DNA from: Eubacterium sp.
Lineage (GTDB): Bacteria; Bacillota; Clostridia; Lachnospirales; Lachnospiraceae
DNA length: 64,000 bases
Assembly: GCA_017433295.1 (NCBI GenBank)
Contig: JAFRHL010000011.1
Location: forward strand, 1 to 64,000
Direction: 5' to 3'
In this document: positions 30,818 through 40,489 of the stretch, piece after piece
How the letters are laid out: each line of letters opens with the position of its first letter
Position numbering within the stretch: position 1 is the first letter of the stretch
Notes under the pieces: model-generated
What the model saw: only the letters and a program-made list of their open reading frames with translations
Database searches by the model: none
What the model was told of the DNA's origin: nothing
Program-made: the position numbers and the translations under genes

Positions 30818-33349
30818 ATGAAACATGGGTTGCTCAGCATATTCTCAGTGGAGGATGTCAGAAGCTCTTTAATCGATTATCTTAATCATTCTTCTTTTGA
30901 CGTACTGATTGAAATAGATATTTCCAATGATCATTTCAAATATATCTATAATATTAGTTCCAAGTACCAGGCTCCGGTGACAGAAGGTTCCTACAGTAAT
31001 TTCTGTTCTTACAATGTAGATCATATGATCCATCCGGATCATGTGGCGGATTATGCTGCCTCCATGGAGCCCGGGGGTCTTGCGGACAGGCTCAGCCACA
31101 GCAGTCTTCCGGGCACTTATGAGATGCAGTTCAGAGGCCGTAATATCTCAGGTGAGTGGAGCTGGGTGGATCAGGTACTTATCACCGGAAAAGAATATGG
31201 AATTCCTGAGGGGAAAATCTGGTGTTATGTCTATGACATTCAGAATATTATGGAAAGAGAAGAGGGAAAGACCAGGGTTTTACATGACAAGGAGATCAAA
31301 AAGGATACGCTGACGGGTCTGCTTAAAGACAGCGACTTCTATACAGCTGCTGAAGCCTTACTTAAGGATCAGTCTGTAAACTGGATGATGGTCGTGATCG
31401 ATATTGAACAGCTTAAACTGTTTAACGAATGGTATGGTATGGAGGCAGGAGATTTCGTGCTGGCCAGGATCGGAAGCGGCCTGGATAAGGATGCCGGACT
31501 TTATAATGGTCTGGCAGGCTATATGGGAAATGATGATTTCTGCCTTATGGTTCCGAAAGGAAGTCTTGATGTACAGGAACTCTTTACCAGTGTACACAAT
31601 GTGATCATCCGATACGGAGTCTCCATCGGTTTCCTCCCTGCCTTTGGGGTAAGCTATTCCGAAGGCTGCACATCCGTGCGCAGTCTTTTTGATCAGGCCG
31701 ACCTGGCCTGCCATATGGCTAAGGAAGATTTTAAACACAGGATACGTTATTTTGATAATTCCATGTATGAGAAGACAGCTGATGAATACCAGCTTCTCTC
31801 TGATTTTCAGAAAGCCCTGAAGAACCATGAGATCAGTTTCTACCTGCAGCCCCAGTGCAGGGCATCCACCGGAAAGATCGTAGGAGCCGAATCTCTGGCC
31901 AGGTGGATCAAACCGGATGGGACCAGGATCCCTCCGGCAGATTTCGTTCCCATCCTGGAGAAGTATGGATTTATCCCTGACCTGGACCAGTTCATCTGGG
32001 AGGAGGTCTGCAAGTGGAGCAGGTCCTGTATAAACAGAGGTCTGCCCGCAGTCCCTGTCTCCGTTAATGTTTCACAGGTTGATATATTTACTCTGGACGT
32101 GCCCGCCTTTTTCAATAATCTGGTACGCAAGTATGACCTGCCGAAGATGACAGTAAAGGTTGAGATCACTGAGTCGGCCTGCGGTGAGGATTCCGAAAAA
32201 GTAAGAAGGACCGTGGAAGAACTCAGGGCTATCGGTTTTACAGTCCTGATGGATGACTTTGGAAGCGGCTACTCTTCACTGAATATGCTCAACGAACTCA
32301 ATATAGATATCATAAAGCTGGATGCAGGATTTTTAAGACTTGGAAAGACAGCTGCGGAGAAGGGAATACATATCCTGGAGTCCGTTGTCAATATGGCCAA
32401 GACCCTGGAACTGCCTATTATTGTTGAGGGGATTGAAACAAAAGAACAAAGTGATTATCTGATGAGCCTGGGATGCCGGTATATCCAGGGATATCATTTT
32501 TACAAACCCATGAGCATAGAAGATTTCGAGAAGCTGATCATGGATCCTGAAAAGATAGATACTACGGGCTTTTCTTACAAGCATAATGAAGAGTTCCATA
32601 CCTGGGAGTTTGTAAACAGTGCGGTTTACAGCGATTCCATGCTGAATGCGATCCTGGGTCCCGCAGCCCTGTATTCATGGCACCAGGACCAGGTTGACAT
32701 CATACGCTTTAACCAGCTCTTTTATGATGCCGTGAATCTGAAAGAGTTCCATGACCGGCTGAAGGGTATCCAGCAATATATGTTTAAAGCAGATGCGGAA
32801 ACACTTTTCGACACCTTGTCCAAGGCCAAAAATGACAGGCTTAACGGAGCCAGCAGCCTGATGAGCTTTTTTAATCCCGACGGAGGTTTTTCCCGTTTCC
32901 TGATTCATTTTTATTATCTTGGAGAAGGTGTCGAGGGTAAACGTTTCTTCGGCTCCGCCAGAAATGTTACTGAGATCACCAATATGCAGAACCATATGAA
33001 CCTGATCAGCAGGTTCTCATCAGACAGCATTATCTTTCTTTTAAGAAGAAAGGATAAGATCTCCTTTGAGGTGGCAGCCCACGGCCTTGAAAAAAATATG
33101 GGAATATCAAAAGAAGAGCTGGAGGCTGAATTGAACTCAGGTGTGTTCTATTCGCGGATCGTCCCTGAGGACCGTCAACGGCTCGGCAAACTGAGTATGG
33201 ATTCAGTCAGAATGGAAAAGAGCTTTTCCACCACCTTCACCATGCCGGACGCTGATGGCAGAAAGAGCGTTTACTCCATTCATTCTGATTATGTAAATGA
33301 TGAAACCAGTGATGTAAGAGGGATCATTTCCTTTCGGAAACAGTCATAA
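30818..33349 (+). CDS. Degenerate GGDEF / intact EAL domain signalling protein
   Basis: 843 residues, no membrane segment. An N-terminal PAS-like region (about 25-155) is followed by a GGDEF-fold domain (about 160-320). Its signature is GNDDF rather than GGDEF near 237, so cyclase activity is doubtful. The EAL domain (about 335-590) keeps its catalytic set: E-S-L-A-R near 357, NVSQVDI, the Glu of ITES, DDFGSGYSSL near 478, KLD and VEGIET near 535. It should therefore hydrolyse cyclic di-GMP. The C-terminal 240 residues look like further PAS-type sensing domains. The start follows AGGGAGATAATACC. It stands alone, so its target process is unknown. Confidence 0.9.
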   Translation: MKHGLLSIFSVEDVRSSLIDYLNHSSFDVLIEIDISNDHFKYIYNISSKYQAPVTEGSYSNFCSYNVDHMIHPDHVADYAASMEPGGLADRLSHSSLPGTYEMQFRGRNISGEWSWVDQVLITGKEYGIPEGKIWCYVYDIQNIMEREEGKTRVLHDKEIKKDTLTGLLKDSDFYTAAEALLKDQSVNWMMVVIDIEQLKLFNEWYGMEAGDFVLARIGSGLDKDAGLYNGLAGYMGNDDFCLMVPKGSLDVQELFTSVHNVIIRYGVSIGFLPAFGVSYSEGCTSVRSLFDQADLACHMAKEDFKHRIRYFDNSMYEKTADEYQLLSDFQKALKNHEISFYLQPQCRASTGKIVGAESLARWIKPDGTRIPPADFVPILEKYGFIPDLDQFIWEEVCKWSRSCINRGLPAVPVSVNVSQVDIFTLDVPAFFNNLVRKYDLPKMTVKVEITESACGEDSEKVRRTVEELRAIGFTVLMDDFGSGYSSLNMLNELNIDIIKLDAGFLRLGKTAAEKGIHILESVVNMAKTLELPIIVEGIETKEQSDYLMSLGCRYIQGYHFYKPMSIEDFEKLIMDPEKIDTTGFSYKHNEEFHTWEFVNSAVYSDSMLNAILGPAALYSWHQDQVDIIRFNQLFYDAVNLKEFHDRLKGIQQYMFKADAETLFDTLSKAKNDRLNGASSLMSFFNPDGGFSRFLIHFYYLGEGVEGKRFFGSARNVTEITNMQNHMNLISRFSSDSIIFLLRRKDKISFEVAAHGLEKNMGISKEELEAELNSGVFYSRIVPEDRQRLGKLSMDSVRMEKSFSTTFTMPDADGRKSVYSIHSDYVNDETSDVRGIISFRKQS

Positions 33350-33437
33350 AAGTGTCCGGAGGCCTGTAATTCTTTTGCCGGCAGAAATCCTGTCAGGATC
33401 AGGGCGGCAGATATCGTAGGAGTAAGAAGTTAAAGAA

Positions 33438-33788
33438 ATGGGTATTATCAGTGATATTTTCTCTGTCAAAGAAAAACTGTGGCAGGGAGAGGACAAGCAT
33501 CTTTATGACAGTTACTGTGAGAAGCTCAGGTCCGGGGGCCTGGTGATCCAGGCCTTCAAGGTGAACCAGGAGAGACCCAAATGTAACGGTAACTGCGCAA
33601 CCTGCCCCGCCCGGGGAAGCTATGACGAGAACGCCGGCTTTAAAGAGAAGCTTGGAAGCGGGTTTTCTGCCGATCTGCTGACCCATAAGGGGGAGAATGA
33701 GATATATGCAATCTATGTCAAGAAAAAAGAATTTGAAAAGGCTAAGGAATTGATTTCATTTTCTTCTTTACAAGAGAAAGATTTGTGA
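33438..33788 (+). CDS. Small protein with a CX3CX2C motif
   Basis: 116 residues, not assigned to a family. The notable feature is CNGNCATCPARG: C49, C53 and C56 are spaced CX3CX2C, the spacing used by radical-SAM enzymes to hold a 4Fe-4S cluster, with another Cys at 27. The protein is far too short for a radical-SAM barrel, so a small iron-sulfur or zinc protein is more likely. The rest is mixed alpha/beta with a Lys-rich C-terminus (KKKEFEKAKELISF). The ribosome-binding site is weak (GTAAGAAGTTAAAG). It lies between the EAL gene and a membrane gene with no clear operon partner. Confidence 0.65.
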   Translation: MGIISDIFSVKEKLWQGEDKHLYDSYCEKLRSGGLVIQAFKVNQERPKCNGNCATCPARGSYDENAGFKEKLGSGFSADLLTHKGENEIYAIYVKKKEFEKAKELISFSSLQEKDL

Positions 33789-33853
33789 TATATTTAAAAG
33801 GATATATTGTGTACAAGTGTTAATTACACCCAATTTGCTAAAGGAGAAAGAGG

Positions 33854-34945
33854 ATGGAATCATTCAGGAGTTTTTGTAAAAGAAAGGATATCGAGGTATC
33901 CCTGCAGCGATATGGCGTTGACGCCCTGGGCGCAATGGCCCAGGGACTTTTCTGTTCCCTGCTGATCGGTACGATCATCAATACAGTGGGGACCCTCTTT
34001 CATATTGGATTTCTGACCTCCCCGGTGGCAACGGTGGCGGGTTCAGATTATACAGTGGGCGGACTTGCCATGGCCATGAGCGGTCCGGCCATGGCTGCAG
34101 CCATAGCCTTCGCTTTGAAATGTCCCCCTCTGGTCATGTTTTCCATGATCACGACCGGCTTTGCTGCCAATGCCCTGGGCGGGGCCGGAGGCCCCCTGGC
34201 CGTATTGTTTATCGCCATTATCACCTCTGAGATCGGCAAGATGATCTCAAAGGAGACCAAGGTAGATATCCTGGTTACTCCTCTGGTGACCATAGGTGTC
34301 GGCGTCTTCCTGTCCTGGCTTTTCGCGCCCTGGCTTGGAAGACTGGCCATGAAGGTGGGTGAGATCATCATGTGGGCTACAGAGCTCCAGCCTTTCCTGA
34401 TGGGCATTCTCGTTGCGGTAATTACCGGCATCGCTCTTACTTTGCCCATATCATCCGCTGCCATCTGTGCGGCCCTGGGTCTTACGGGACTGGCCGGCGG
34501 TGCTGCCGTGGCAGGGTGCTGTGCCCAGATGGTCGGATTCGCGGTCATGTCCTTTCCTGAGAACAGGTGGGGCGGACTGGTTTCCCAGGGGATCGGAACC
34601 TCCATGCTCCAGATGCCCAATATCGTAAAGAATCCCAGGATATGGATCGGACCCACACTGGCTTCCGCCATCACCGGTCCCATTGCCACCTGCATATTCC
34701 ATTTAAAGATGAACGGTCCTGCCATAGATTCCGGCATGGGAACCTGCGGTCTTGTAGGTCAGATCGGTGTATTCCAGGGCTGGCTTACAGATATTGAAGC
34801 CGGGAGCAAAGCGGCCATTACAGGAATGGACTGGATAGGACTGATCATGATCTCCTTTATCCTGCCGGCCATACTGGCCCCCCTTATCAACATGGGATGC
34901 CGAAAACTCGGCTGGGTCAAGGATGGAGATATGACATTATCTTAG
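33854..34945 (+). CDS. PTS_EIIC_2 / PfoR-like membrane protein
   Basis: 363 residues, about nine or ten hydrophobic segments rich in Gly and Ala. It resembles the PTS EIIC type 2 / PfoR family: the opening YGVDALGAMAQGLFCSLLIGTI, GGAGGPLAVLFIAIITSEIGK and KMNGPAIDSGMGTCGLVGQIG are characteristic. PfoR was named as a regulator of perfringolysin in Clostridium perfringens, but the fold suggests a sugar or small-solute carrier. No EIIA, EIIB or sugar-metabolism gene is nearby, so coupling to the phosphotransferase system is uncertain. AAAGGAGAAAG precedes the ATG; a hairpin follows the stop. Confidence 0.85.
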   Translation: MESFRSFCKRKDIEVSLQRYGVDALGAMAQGLFCSLLIGTIINTVGTLFHIGFLTSPVATVAGSDYTVGGLAMAMSGPAMAAAIAFALKCPPLVMFSMITTGFAANALGGAGGPLAVLFIAIITSEIGKMISKETKVDILVTPLVTIGVGVFLSWLFAPWLGRLAMKVGEIIMWATELQPFLMGILVAVITGIALTLPISSAAICAALGLTGLAGGAAVAGCCAQMVGFAVMSFPENRWGGLVSQGIGTSMLQMPNIVKNPRIWIGPTLASAITGPIATCIFHLKMNGPAIDSGMGTCGLVGQIGVFQGWLTDIEAGSKAAITGMDWIGLIMISFILPAILAPLINMGCRKLGWVKDGDMTLS

Positions 34946-34957
34946 GACCCTGCCCGC

Positions 34958-35005
34958 GAAAATCACCCACCGGAACAACCAAGGCTGCTCCGGTGGGTGA
35001 CTTTC
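34958..35005 (+). terminator. Hairpin after the PfoR-like gene
   Basis: TCACCCACCGGA (34963-34974) pairs with TCCGGTGGGTGA (34989-35000); flanking GAAA and TTTC lengthen the stem. The T tract is short (CTTTCG), but the stem is strong and lies 18 bases after the stop. Confidence 0.65.
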
Positions 35006-35040
35006 GTAATCGGGAGATAGTTTTTTAGAAAGGAGCCGAT

Positions 35041-36273
35041 ATGGAGGGTAAGTTTTCTTCAGCAGCCGCTTTTCCGGGAAATCCTTCCTATGAGAAGCTG
35101 ACAGAGCGGGCAGATCCTCTCTACAGCAGGCAGGATGACATCCGAAGCCCCTTCGCCAGAGATTATACCAGGGTGCTTCATTCCCTGGCCTACCGCAGGA
35201 TGAAGCACAAGACCCAGGTTTTCTTTAACGCGGCCCATAATGATCATATCTGTACCCGGATCGAGCATGTGGCCCATGTGGAATCCGTCAGTAATAATAT
35301 TGCCAAAAGACTGGGTTTAAATGAAGACCTCACAAATGCCATCGCCATTGCCCATGATCTGGGACATGCACCCTTCGGACATGAGGGAGAGCGGGCTCTC
35401 TCTGAACTTACCATGGAATACCTGGGCAGATCCTTCTGGCATGAGAAGAATGGAGTACATTTTGTAGATGATGTGGAACTGCTCAGGGATAATGAGAATA
35501 ACCTGCGCAATCTGTCTCTGACTTATGGGGTGAGAGACGGGATCATATCCCATTGCGGAGAGATCGACCAGAACGGACTGCTGCCCCGGCATGACCTCTT
35601 TGACCTTTCACGTTTCCAAAAGGCAGGGCAATATCAGGCTGCCAGCTGGGAAGGCTGTGTTGTCAAGCTGGCAGATAAGTTTGCCTACATAGGAAGGGAT
35701 ATTGAGGACGCCAGCAGGCTGGGGTATTTTTCGGAGACGCAGAAGAAGCAGCTTCGGGAAATGGCTCAGATACATAACCAAAAGGCCATCAACACCACAG
35801 TGATCATGCACAATATGATCATCGACCTCTGTGAAAACAGCAGCGTAGAAAAGGGTCTGCTATTAAGCAGAGCCATGTCAGAGCAGCTTGACAGCCTGAA
35901 GCGGTTTAATTATGAGGCCATCTACCATAATAAAAGACTTGAGCCTTATAAAGAGTATTCCAGACTGGTGATCCGGCAGATCTTCAGGATACTCTTTTCC
36001 TGTTACAGGGGCGATGCCACCATCCGGGAGATGGAAAAGCACGGCTTTTACCGGAGAAATCTGGTCATGGAGTTCGGTAAATGGATCAGCAGGTACTGTG
36101 ACGATGAGATCATTCCCGAGTGCTTCAGGGACATCACCGGTCAGTGCAGGAACAAAAAGATCTATGGTTACCTGGATAATGAAACCATCTATATTCAGGC
36201 TATTATTGATTATATTGCGGGCATGACGGATATTTATGCCGTCGAGACTTTTAATGAGCTGCTGGCATGCTGA
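35041..36273 (+). CDS. dgt: dGTPase (deoxynucleoside triphosphate triphosphohydrolase)
   Basis: 410 residues of the HD superfamily dNTPase family, which cleaves dGTP or other dNTPs to nucleoside and triphosphate. Metal ligands are visible as RIEHVAH near 73-79 and AHDLGHAPFGHEGE near 104-117; the N-terminal YSRQDDIRSPFARDYTRVLHS and RRMKHKTQVF match the family. Length fits the short type. The start is preceded by AAAGGAG. It may help balance dNTP pools or restrict foreign DNA replication; the neighbours give no further clue. Confidence 0.92.
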   Translation: MEGKFSSAAAFPGNPSYEKLTERADPLYSRQDDIRSPFARDYTRVLHSLAYRRMKHKTQVFFNAAHNDHICTRIEHVAHVESVSNNIAKRLGLNEDLTNAIAIAHDLGHAPFGHEGERALSELTMEYLGRSFWHEKNGVHFVDDVELLRDNENNLRNLSLTYGVRDGIISHCGEIDQNGLLPRHDLFDLSRFQKAGQYQAASWEGCVVKLADKFAYIGRDIEDASRLGYFSETQKKQLREMAQIHNQKAINTTVIMHNMIIDLCENSSVEKGLLLSRAMSEQLDSLKRFNYEAIYHNKRLEPYKEYSRLVIRQIFRILFSCYRGDATIREMEKHGFYRRNLVMEFGKWISRYCDDEIIPECFRDITGQCRNKKIYGYLDNETIYIQAIIDYIAGMTDIYAVETFNELLAC

Positions 36274-36338
36274 TGCATTTTAAGTATCGGTTTTTACAGT
36301 TAATTTGACGTGAATTATACAGAGGGAGAATACCTGTT

Positions 36339-37076
36339 ATGAATTACAAAATCAGCTTCAGAAGAGGAATCCGGGATGGTATTCCCATCGGCCTGGGGTA
36401 CTTTGCCGTATCCTTTGCTTTCGGTATGATGGCTGTTTCAGGCGGCCTGCATACGGGAGAAGCGGTCCTTATCTCTCTTACCAATCTGACCTCGGCCGGT
36501 CAGTTTGCGGGACTTGATATCATAAGAACGGGGGGGACCCTGATGGAAATGGCTCTCACCCAGCTCATCATTAATCTCCGCTATCTTCTTATGTCCTTTT
36601 CCCTGTCCCAGAAGCTTGATCGGAAGGAACCCTTTGCCTTCCGTTATATTGTGGCGTTCGGGATCACCGATGAGATTTTTGCTGTCAGCGCCAGCCAGCC
36701 GGGAAAGGTCAGTGCCTTTTATAATATCGGCGCCATGATGATGGCAATTCCCGGATGGACTCTGGGGACTCTGGCGGGGGCCATATCCGGTAACCTGCTT
36801 CCGTCTTATATTTTAAGCGCCCTGTCGGTGGCGATCTATGGAATGTTTCTGGCAGTGATTATTCCTCCGGCAAAACAGAACCGGAATGTATGTATCGCGG
36901 TGGCGGCTTCCATGCTGATGAGTACTGTCTTTTATGTGGCTCCGGTCCTAAAGGATATCTCTTCCGGTTTTACAATTATCATAATTACATTGGTGGTGGC
37001 CGGTCTTGCCGCATGGCTGGCGCCGGTTCCTTCAGGAAGTCCGGATAAGAGGGAGGGAGAGTGTGACAATGCATAA
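36339..37076 (+). CDS. azlC: AzlC-family branched-chain amino acid exporter, large subunit
   Basis: 245 residues with several membrane segments. The family opening FRRGIRDGIPIGLGYFAVSF and the stretch LINLRYLLMSFSLSQKL followed by ITDEIFAV identify AzlC, which with AzlD exports branched-chain amino acids or analogues. It overlaps azlD by 8 bases, and the frames then continue by ATGA overlaps into two MutS-like genes and a hypothetical, so it heads a five-gene operon. That linkage of amino acid export to MutS-like ATPases has no obvious functional reason. Confidence 0.9.
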   Translation: MNYKISFRRGIRDGIPIGLGYFAVSFAFGMMAVSGGLHTGEAVLISLTNLTSAGQFAGLDIIRTGGTLMEMALTQLIINLRYLLMSFSLSQKLDRKEPFAFRYIVAFGITDEIFAVSASQPGKVSAFYNIGAMMMAIPGWTLGTLAGAISGNLLPSYILSALSVAIYGMFLAVIIPPAKQNRNVCIAVAASMLMSTVFYVAPVLKDISSGFTIIIITLVVAGLAAWLAPVPSGSPDKREGECDNA

Positions 37077-37398
37077 TGTGTATCTTTATATTCTGGTGAT
37101 GGCAGGGACCACCTACCTGATCCGGCTGATCCCTCTGCTTCTGGCAAAAAAAGAGATCAAAAGCCCCTTTATCAAATCATTCCTCTTTTACGTTCCCTAC
37201 GTGTGCCTGGCAGCCATGACATTCCCCGCCATATTGTTTTCCACAGCCAGTGTGATATCCGCCCTGGCGGGATTTGCCACGGCGGTATTCCTGGCTTACA
37301 GAGGAAAAAGCCTGCTGACGGTGGCGGTTTTTGCCTGTATTGCAGTTTTTATCACAGAACGGATACTGGCTTTTCTTCCCGGAGGTTTTAGTCTATGA
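37069..37398 (+). CDS. azlD: AzlD-family branched-chain amino acid exporter, small subunit
   Basis: 109 residues from ATG 37069, with GGAGGGAGAG about 8 bases ahead and inside azlC. Three or four membrane helices; TYLIRLIPLLLAKKEIKSPF and FLFYVPYVCLAAMTFPAI are typical. It partners AzlC. Its stop overlaps the next start as ATGA at 37395-37398. Confidence 0.9.
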   Translation: MHNVYLYILVMAGTTYLIRLIPLLLAKKEIKSPFIKSFLFYVPYVCLAAMTFPAILFSTASVISALAGFATAVFLAYRGKSLLTVAVFACIAVFITERILAFLPGGFSL

Positions 37399-38936
37399 AA
37401 TATCATGATATTTTATTTCCATATGGCAGACCAAAGGAGCGGGTTTCAGAGGAGCTTCTAAAGGATCTCAGGATCGATTCGGTCCTATTAATGCTATCCC
37501 AGGGCCCCAACCAGCTGAAATACGATACCTGCTATCTGCCTCTTACAGACAAGGAAAGTGTCCTGTACAGACATGCCATTTTTCAGGATATCATGCGGTT
37601 TGACCTTTTTCCTGTCCTGATGAAATTCCAGGAAATGATGGACACCATCAATCTGCTGGAAGACCAGTTAAAGCGGCTGGATCTGCCTGTCTTACGATAC
37701 CGCTATCAGCTGAACCGGATGATAGAGCTGAAAAAAACTCTGCTGGACCTGCTGGATTATTTAAAAGGTCTGCCTCTAAAATCGGAAGGCCTTGCCAGAT
37801 TTCGTGAAGACCTGTCTGAATATGTCTCTTCAGAAGCCTTTATTTTGCTTGATAAGGAGACTTCTGAATTAAAAGCAGCACTTGCTGAAATAACATTCAG
37901 CGTATATGTTCACGATAATCACATTGCGGTAAGAAAAATAGACGGAGAAGAGCTCATCAAGACCGGAAGCACTGAGTTTGAGAAGGAGGTAAGCGGTTTT
38001 TTTGATCAGTTTATCCACGGAAGAGCCCCCTTTCAAAGGTCCGCCACGGACGGATGGTTTTTGAATCCTGTTGAGGAGCAGATCCTCGGAGCCCTTATGA
38101 CCCTTTTCCCCGAACCCTTTTCCCGGCTTGAGAAAATGGCCGGAAAAAAGAGCCGGTTTGTTCCGGATGCTTTGATTTCCTACCATCAGGATCTTGGTTT
38201 CTACACAGTCTGGATGGAGTATATCCTGCCCAAACAGGCAGCCAAACTGAACTTCTGTTTTCCCATGATCACCGGAAGGGAGGACGGTTTCATGGCAGCA
38301 AACTGTTTTGATCTGGTTCTGGCAGATCAGATGCTTGAGGCAGGGCAGCAGGTGGTACGTAATAATCTTGTGTTGAAACCGGGGGAACGTATCCTGGTCC
38401 TGACCGGCCCCAACCAGGGTGGAAAAACCACTTATGCCAGGATGCTGGGACAATTGTTTTACCTGGGCTCCCTGGGGATTCCCGTACCGGGAACCGCTGT
38501 AAAAATATTTCTTCCGGACAGGATATTCACTCACTTTGAGAGACAGGAAAGCCAGCAGACACTTAACGGAAAGTTAAAGGATGACCTGATCAGAATCCAT
38601 GATATTTTGCAGAAGGCCACAAAAAACAGTCTTATTTTGATCAATGAAATGTTTTCCTCCACCACATTAAGGGATGCCGCATGGCTGGGGAAGAACATCT
38701 TGAGCGAGATCCATGACAGAGGGGCTCTCTGCCTGTATGTGACTTTTATCAATGAACTGGCTTCTTTCATACCGGGAACGGTAAGTCTGGTCAGCGAGAT
38801 CGGAGAAGATCTCAACCAGCGGACTTATCAGATCGTCAGGGCAGCGGCTGACGGCAAGGCCTATGCTAAGTCTATGATCCAACAATATGGTCTTACCTAT
38901 GAAAGCATCTCAGAGAGGATCGGTGATCGTGAATGA
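37395..38936 (+). CDS. MutS-like ATPase, first of a tandem pair
   Basis: 513 residues with the MutS lever/clamp-like helical region (about 60-320) and a C-terminal MutS ATPase domain; the mismatch-binding domain I is absent. Walker A is GPNQGGKTT near 337. The Walker B region reads LILINEMFSSTTLRDA near 416, with Asn where MutS has Asp (NE instead of DE) and FSST in place of GRGTST. This is a MutS-related branch without proven mismatch repair role. It is translationally coupled to azlD before it and to a second MutS-like gene after it. Confidence 0.85.
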   Translation: MKYHDILFPYGRPKERVSEELLKDLRIDSVLLMLSQGPNQLKYDTCYLPLTDKESVLYRHAIFQDIMRFDLFPVLMKFQEMMDTINLLEDQLKRLDLPVLRYRYQLNRMIELKKTLLDLLDYLKGLPLKSEGLARFREDLSEYVSSEAFILLDKETSELKAALAEITFSVYVHDNHIAVRKIDGEELIKTGSTEFEKEVSGFFDQFIHGRAPFQRSATDGWFLNPVEEQILGALMTLFPEPFSRLEKMAGKKSRFVPDALISYHQDLGFYTVWMEYILPKQAAKLNFCFPMITGREDGFMAANCFDLVLADQMLEAGQQVVRNNLVLKPGERILVLTGPNQGGKTTYARMLGQLFYLGSLGIPVPGTAVKIFLPDRIFTHFERQESQQTLNGKLKDDLIRIHDILQKATKNSLILINEMFSSTTLRDAAWLGKNILSEIHDRGALCLYVTFINELASFIPGTVSLVSEIGEDLNQRTYQIVRAAADGKAYAKSMIQQYGLTYESISERIGDRE

Positions 38937-40489
38937 ATGCTTTTCTATTATTTAAAGACAGGGTTATCGAGGATTCTCTTACGGATTGCCGTCTGAAGGA
39001 TGACCTGGAGCTTTCCCGTCTCATTGAAAGCATGGCTTTGGAGGAGGGTATGGGCAGACCGGACCCTTATATAAAAGAGACTGTCTCCATGGTTTTTTCC
39101 TCCGGGAATCTCTGCAGGACAAAGGAAGATATCCTGTACCGCCAGGAGATCCTGACAGACTGTATCCATAATCCTGAAAAGATCCGCCGTCTTTATATTC
39201 TTATCAGTAAATGTATAGAAGCAAACAGGGACACTTATTTGTCCATTACCCATAAAAAAGCAAAATTCATGCTGGATGTGTCGGTAAAAACCCTGCTTGC
39301 CATGGAGAAGATCCTAAAAGAAGTTTTCCGGTGCGCCCGGGAAATGCTTCCCCTTTGTCATTCGGAAGGATTATGCAGACTGCTTAATGATCTTCTTCTC
39401 CTGTTTGACCCGGTTCATCTGGACCGCATGAGAAGTTTTGCGGAAGATATGTCAACGAAAAACGGCATCACCTCCGCTGCTACCCTGGGGAAATACTTTA
39501 AGGCGGACGGATTTCATTCCTGCCGGAATCAGAAGGTTGAAAAAAAAGGATTACTTCGCTTTCTGTCCAGAGAGAAAAACTGTGTGGAATTTGATATTGA
39601 CATGAATGATCCGGATGTTTCTCCGGCACTGTCAGCTCTGAGGGACGACATGGTCATTTCATCTGCTTCCGTTTTAGTACAGTCGAAAAATGAACTGTAT
39701 GAGTATTTTAATGAATTAAAAAGGGAACTGTCCTTCTATATAGGATGCCTGAATCTGAAAAATGAACTTGAAAAACTGGGGATCAGTGTGTCCATGCCAA
39801 AGGTCTGCGGTAAGAAGCCGGTGCCGGAAAAGGTCTTGCCGGCGGATTCCGGAGGGATAGCTTTTGTGTCCTTTAAAAATCTGTACAATGTGTCTTTTTC
39901 CCTGCAGGAGAAAAGGGCTTCCGTCAGCAATACCATAGATTGCCCCGGTGAAAAGATCATTGTGATCACCGGATCCAATCAGGGAGGAAAAACCACTTTT
40001 CTAAGAAGCCTGGGTCAGGCTTTATTAATGATGAACAGCGGTATGTTTACAGCCTCCGCTGCCTTTGAAGCCTGCCCCGGAGAGGTGTTCAGTCACTTTA
40101 TCCGGGAAGAAGATGAGAGCTTAAAAAGCGGGAAGCTGGACGAGGAACTGCTGCGAATGAACAACATTGTTGATCATATAACACCGGGCAGCTGGCTCTT
40201 GTTAAATGAATCCTTTGCCTCCACCAATGAAGAAGAAGGCTCCGAAATCGCCATGGAGATCATATCTGCTCTCCATGATCATGGAATTCATATTGTATAC
40301 GTTACCCATTTTTACCATCTGACCCGTTTACTGATGGAAGCGGACCCGGAAGGCGTCCTGTATCTGAATGCCCCCAGAGACGAATCGGGAGGCAGGTCAT
40401 TCAGGCTGGAACCTGGCGAGCCCGTGGTCAGAGGCTACGGGGAAGATCTTTATGAAGAAATCTTTAATATAGAAGGAGTAACATTATGA
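38933..40489 (+). CDS. MutS-like ATPase, second of a tandem pair
   Basis: 518 residues, a diverged relative of the preceding protein. It has no mismatch-recognition domain, Walker A GSNQGGKTT near 347, and a Walker B region LLLNESFASTNEEEG near 423 that again has NE for DE. The shared motif pattern and ATGA overlap on both sides suggest that the two proteins form a heterodimer, as MutS-family ATPases work as dimers with composite sites. It ends with an ATGA overlap into a 143-residue hypothetical gene. Confidence 0.85.
   Translation: MNAFLLFKDRVIEDSLTDCRLKDDLELSRLIESMALEEGMGRPDPYIKETVSMVFSSGNLCRTKEDILYRQEILTDCIHNPEKIRRLYILISKCIEANRDTYLSITHKKAKFMLDVSVKTLLAMEKILKEVFRCAREMLPLCHSEGLCRLLNDLLLLFDPVHLDRMRSFAEDMSTKNGITSAATLGKYFKADGFHSCRNQKVEKKGLLRFLSREKNCVEFDIDMNDPDVSPALSALRDDMVISSASVLVQSKNELYEYFNELKRELSFYIGCLNLKNELEKLGISVSMPKVCGKKPVPEKVLPADSGGIAFVSFKNLYNVSFSLQEKRASVSNTIDCPGEKIIVITGSNQGGKTTFLRSLGQALLMMNSGMFTASAAFEACPGEVFSHFIREEDESLKSGKLDEELLRMNNIVDHITPGSWLLLNESFASTNEEEGSEIAMEIISALHDHGIHIVYVTHFYHLTRLLMEADPEGVLYLNAPRDESGGRSFRLEPGEPVVRGYGEDLYEEIFNIEGVTL

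Noticed and set aside
37395-40489. Disrupted single mutS gene split by frameshift
   Set aside because: Each protein has its own full ATPase domain and Walker motifs, so these are two paralogues, not fragments of one gene.
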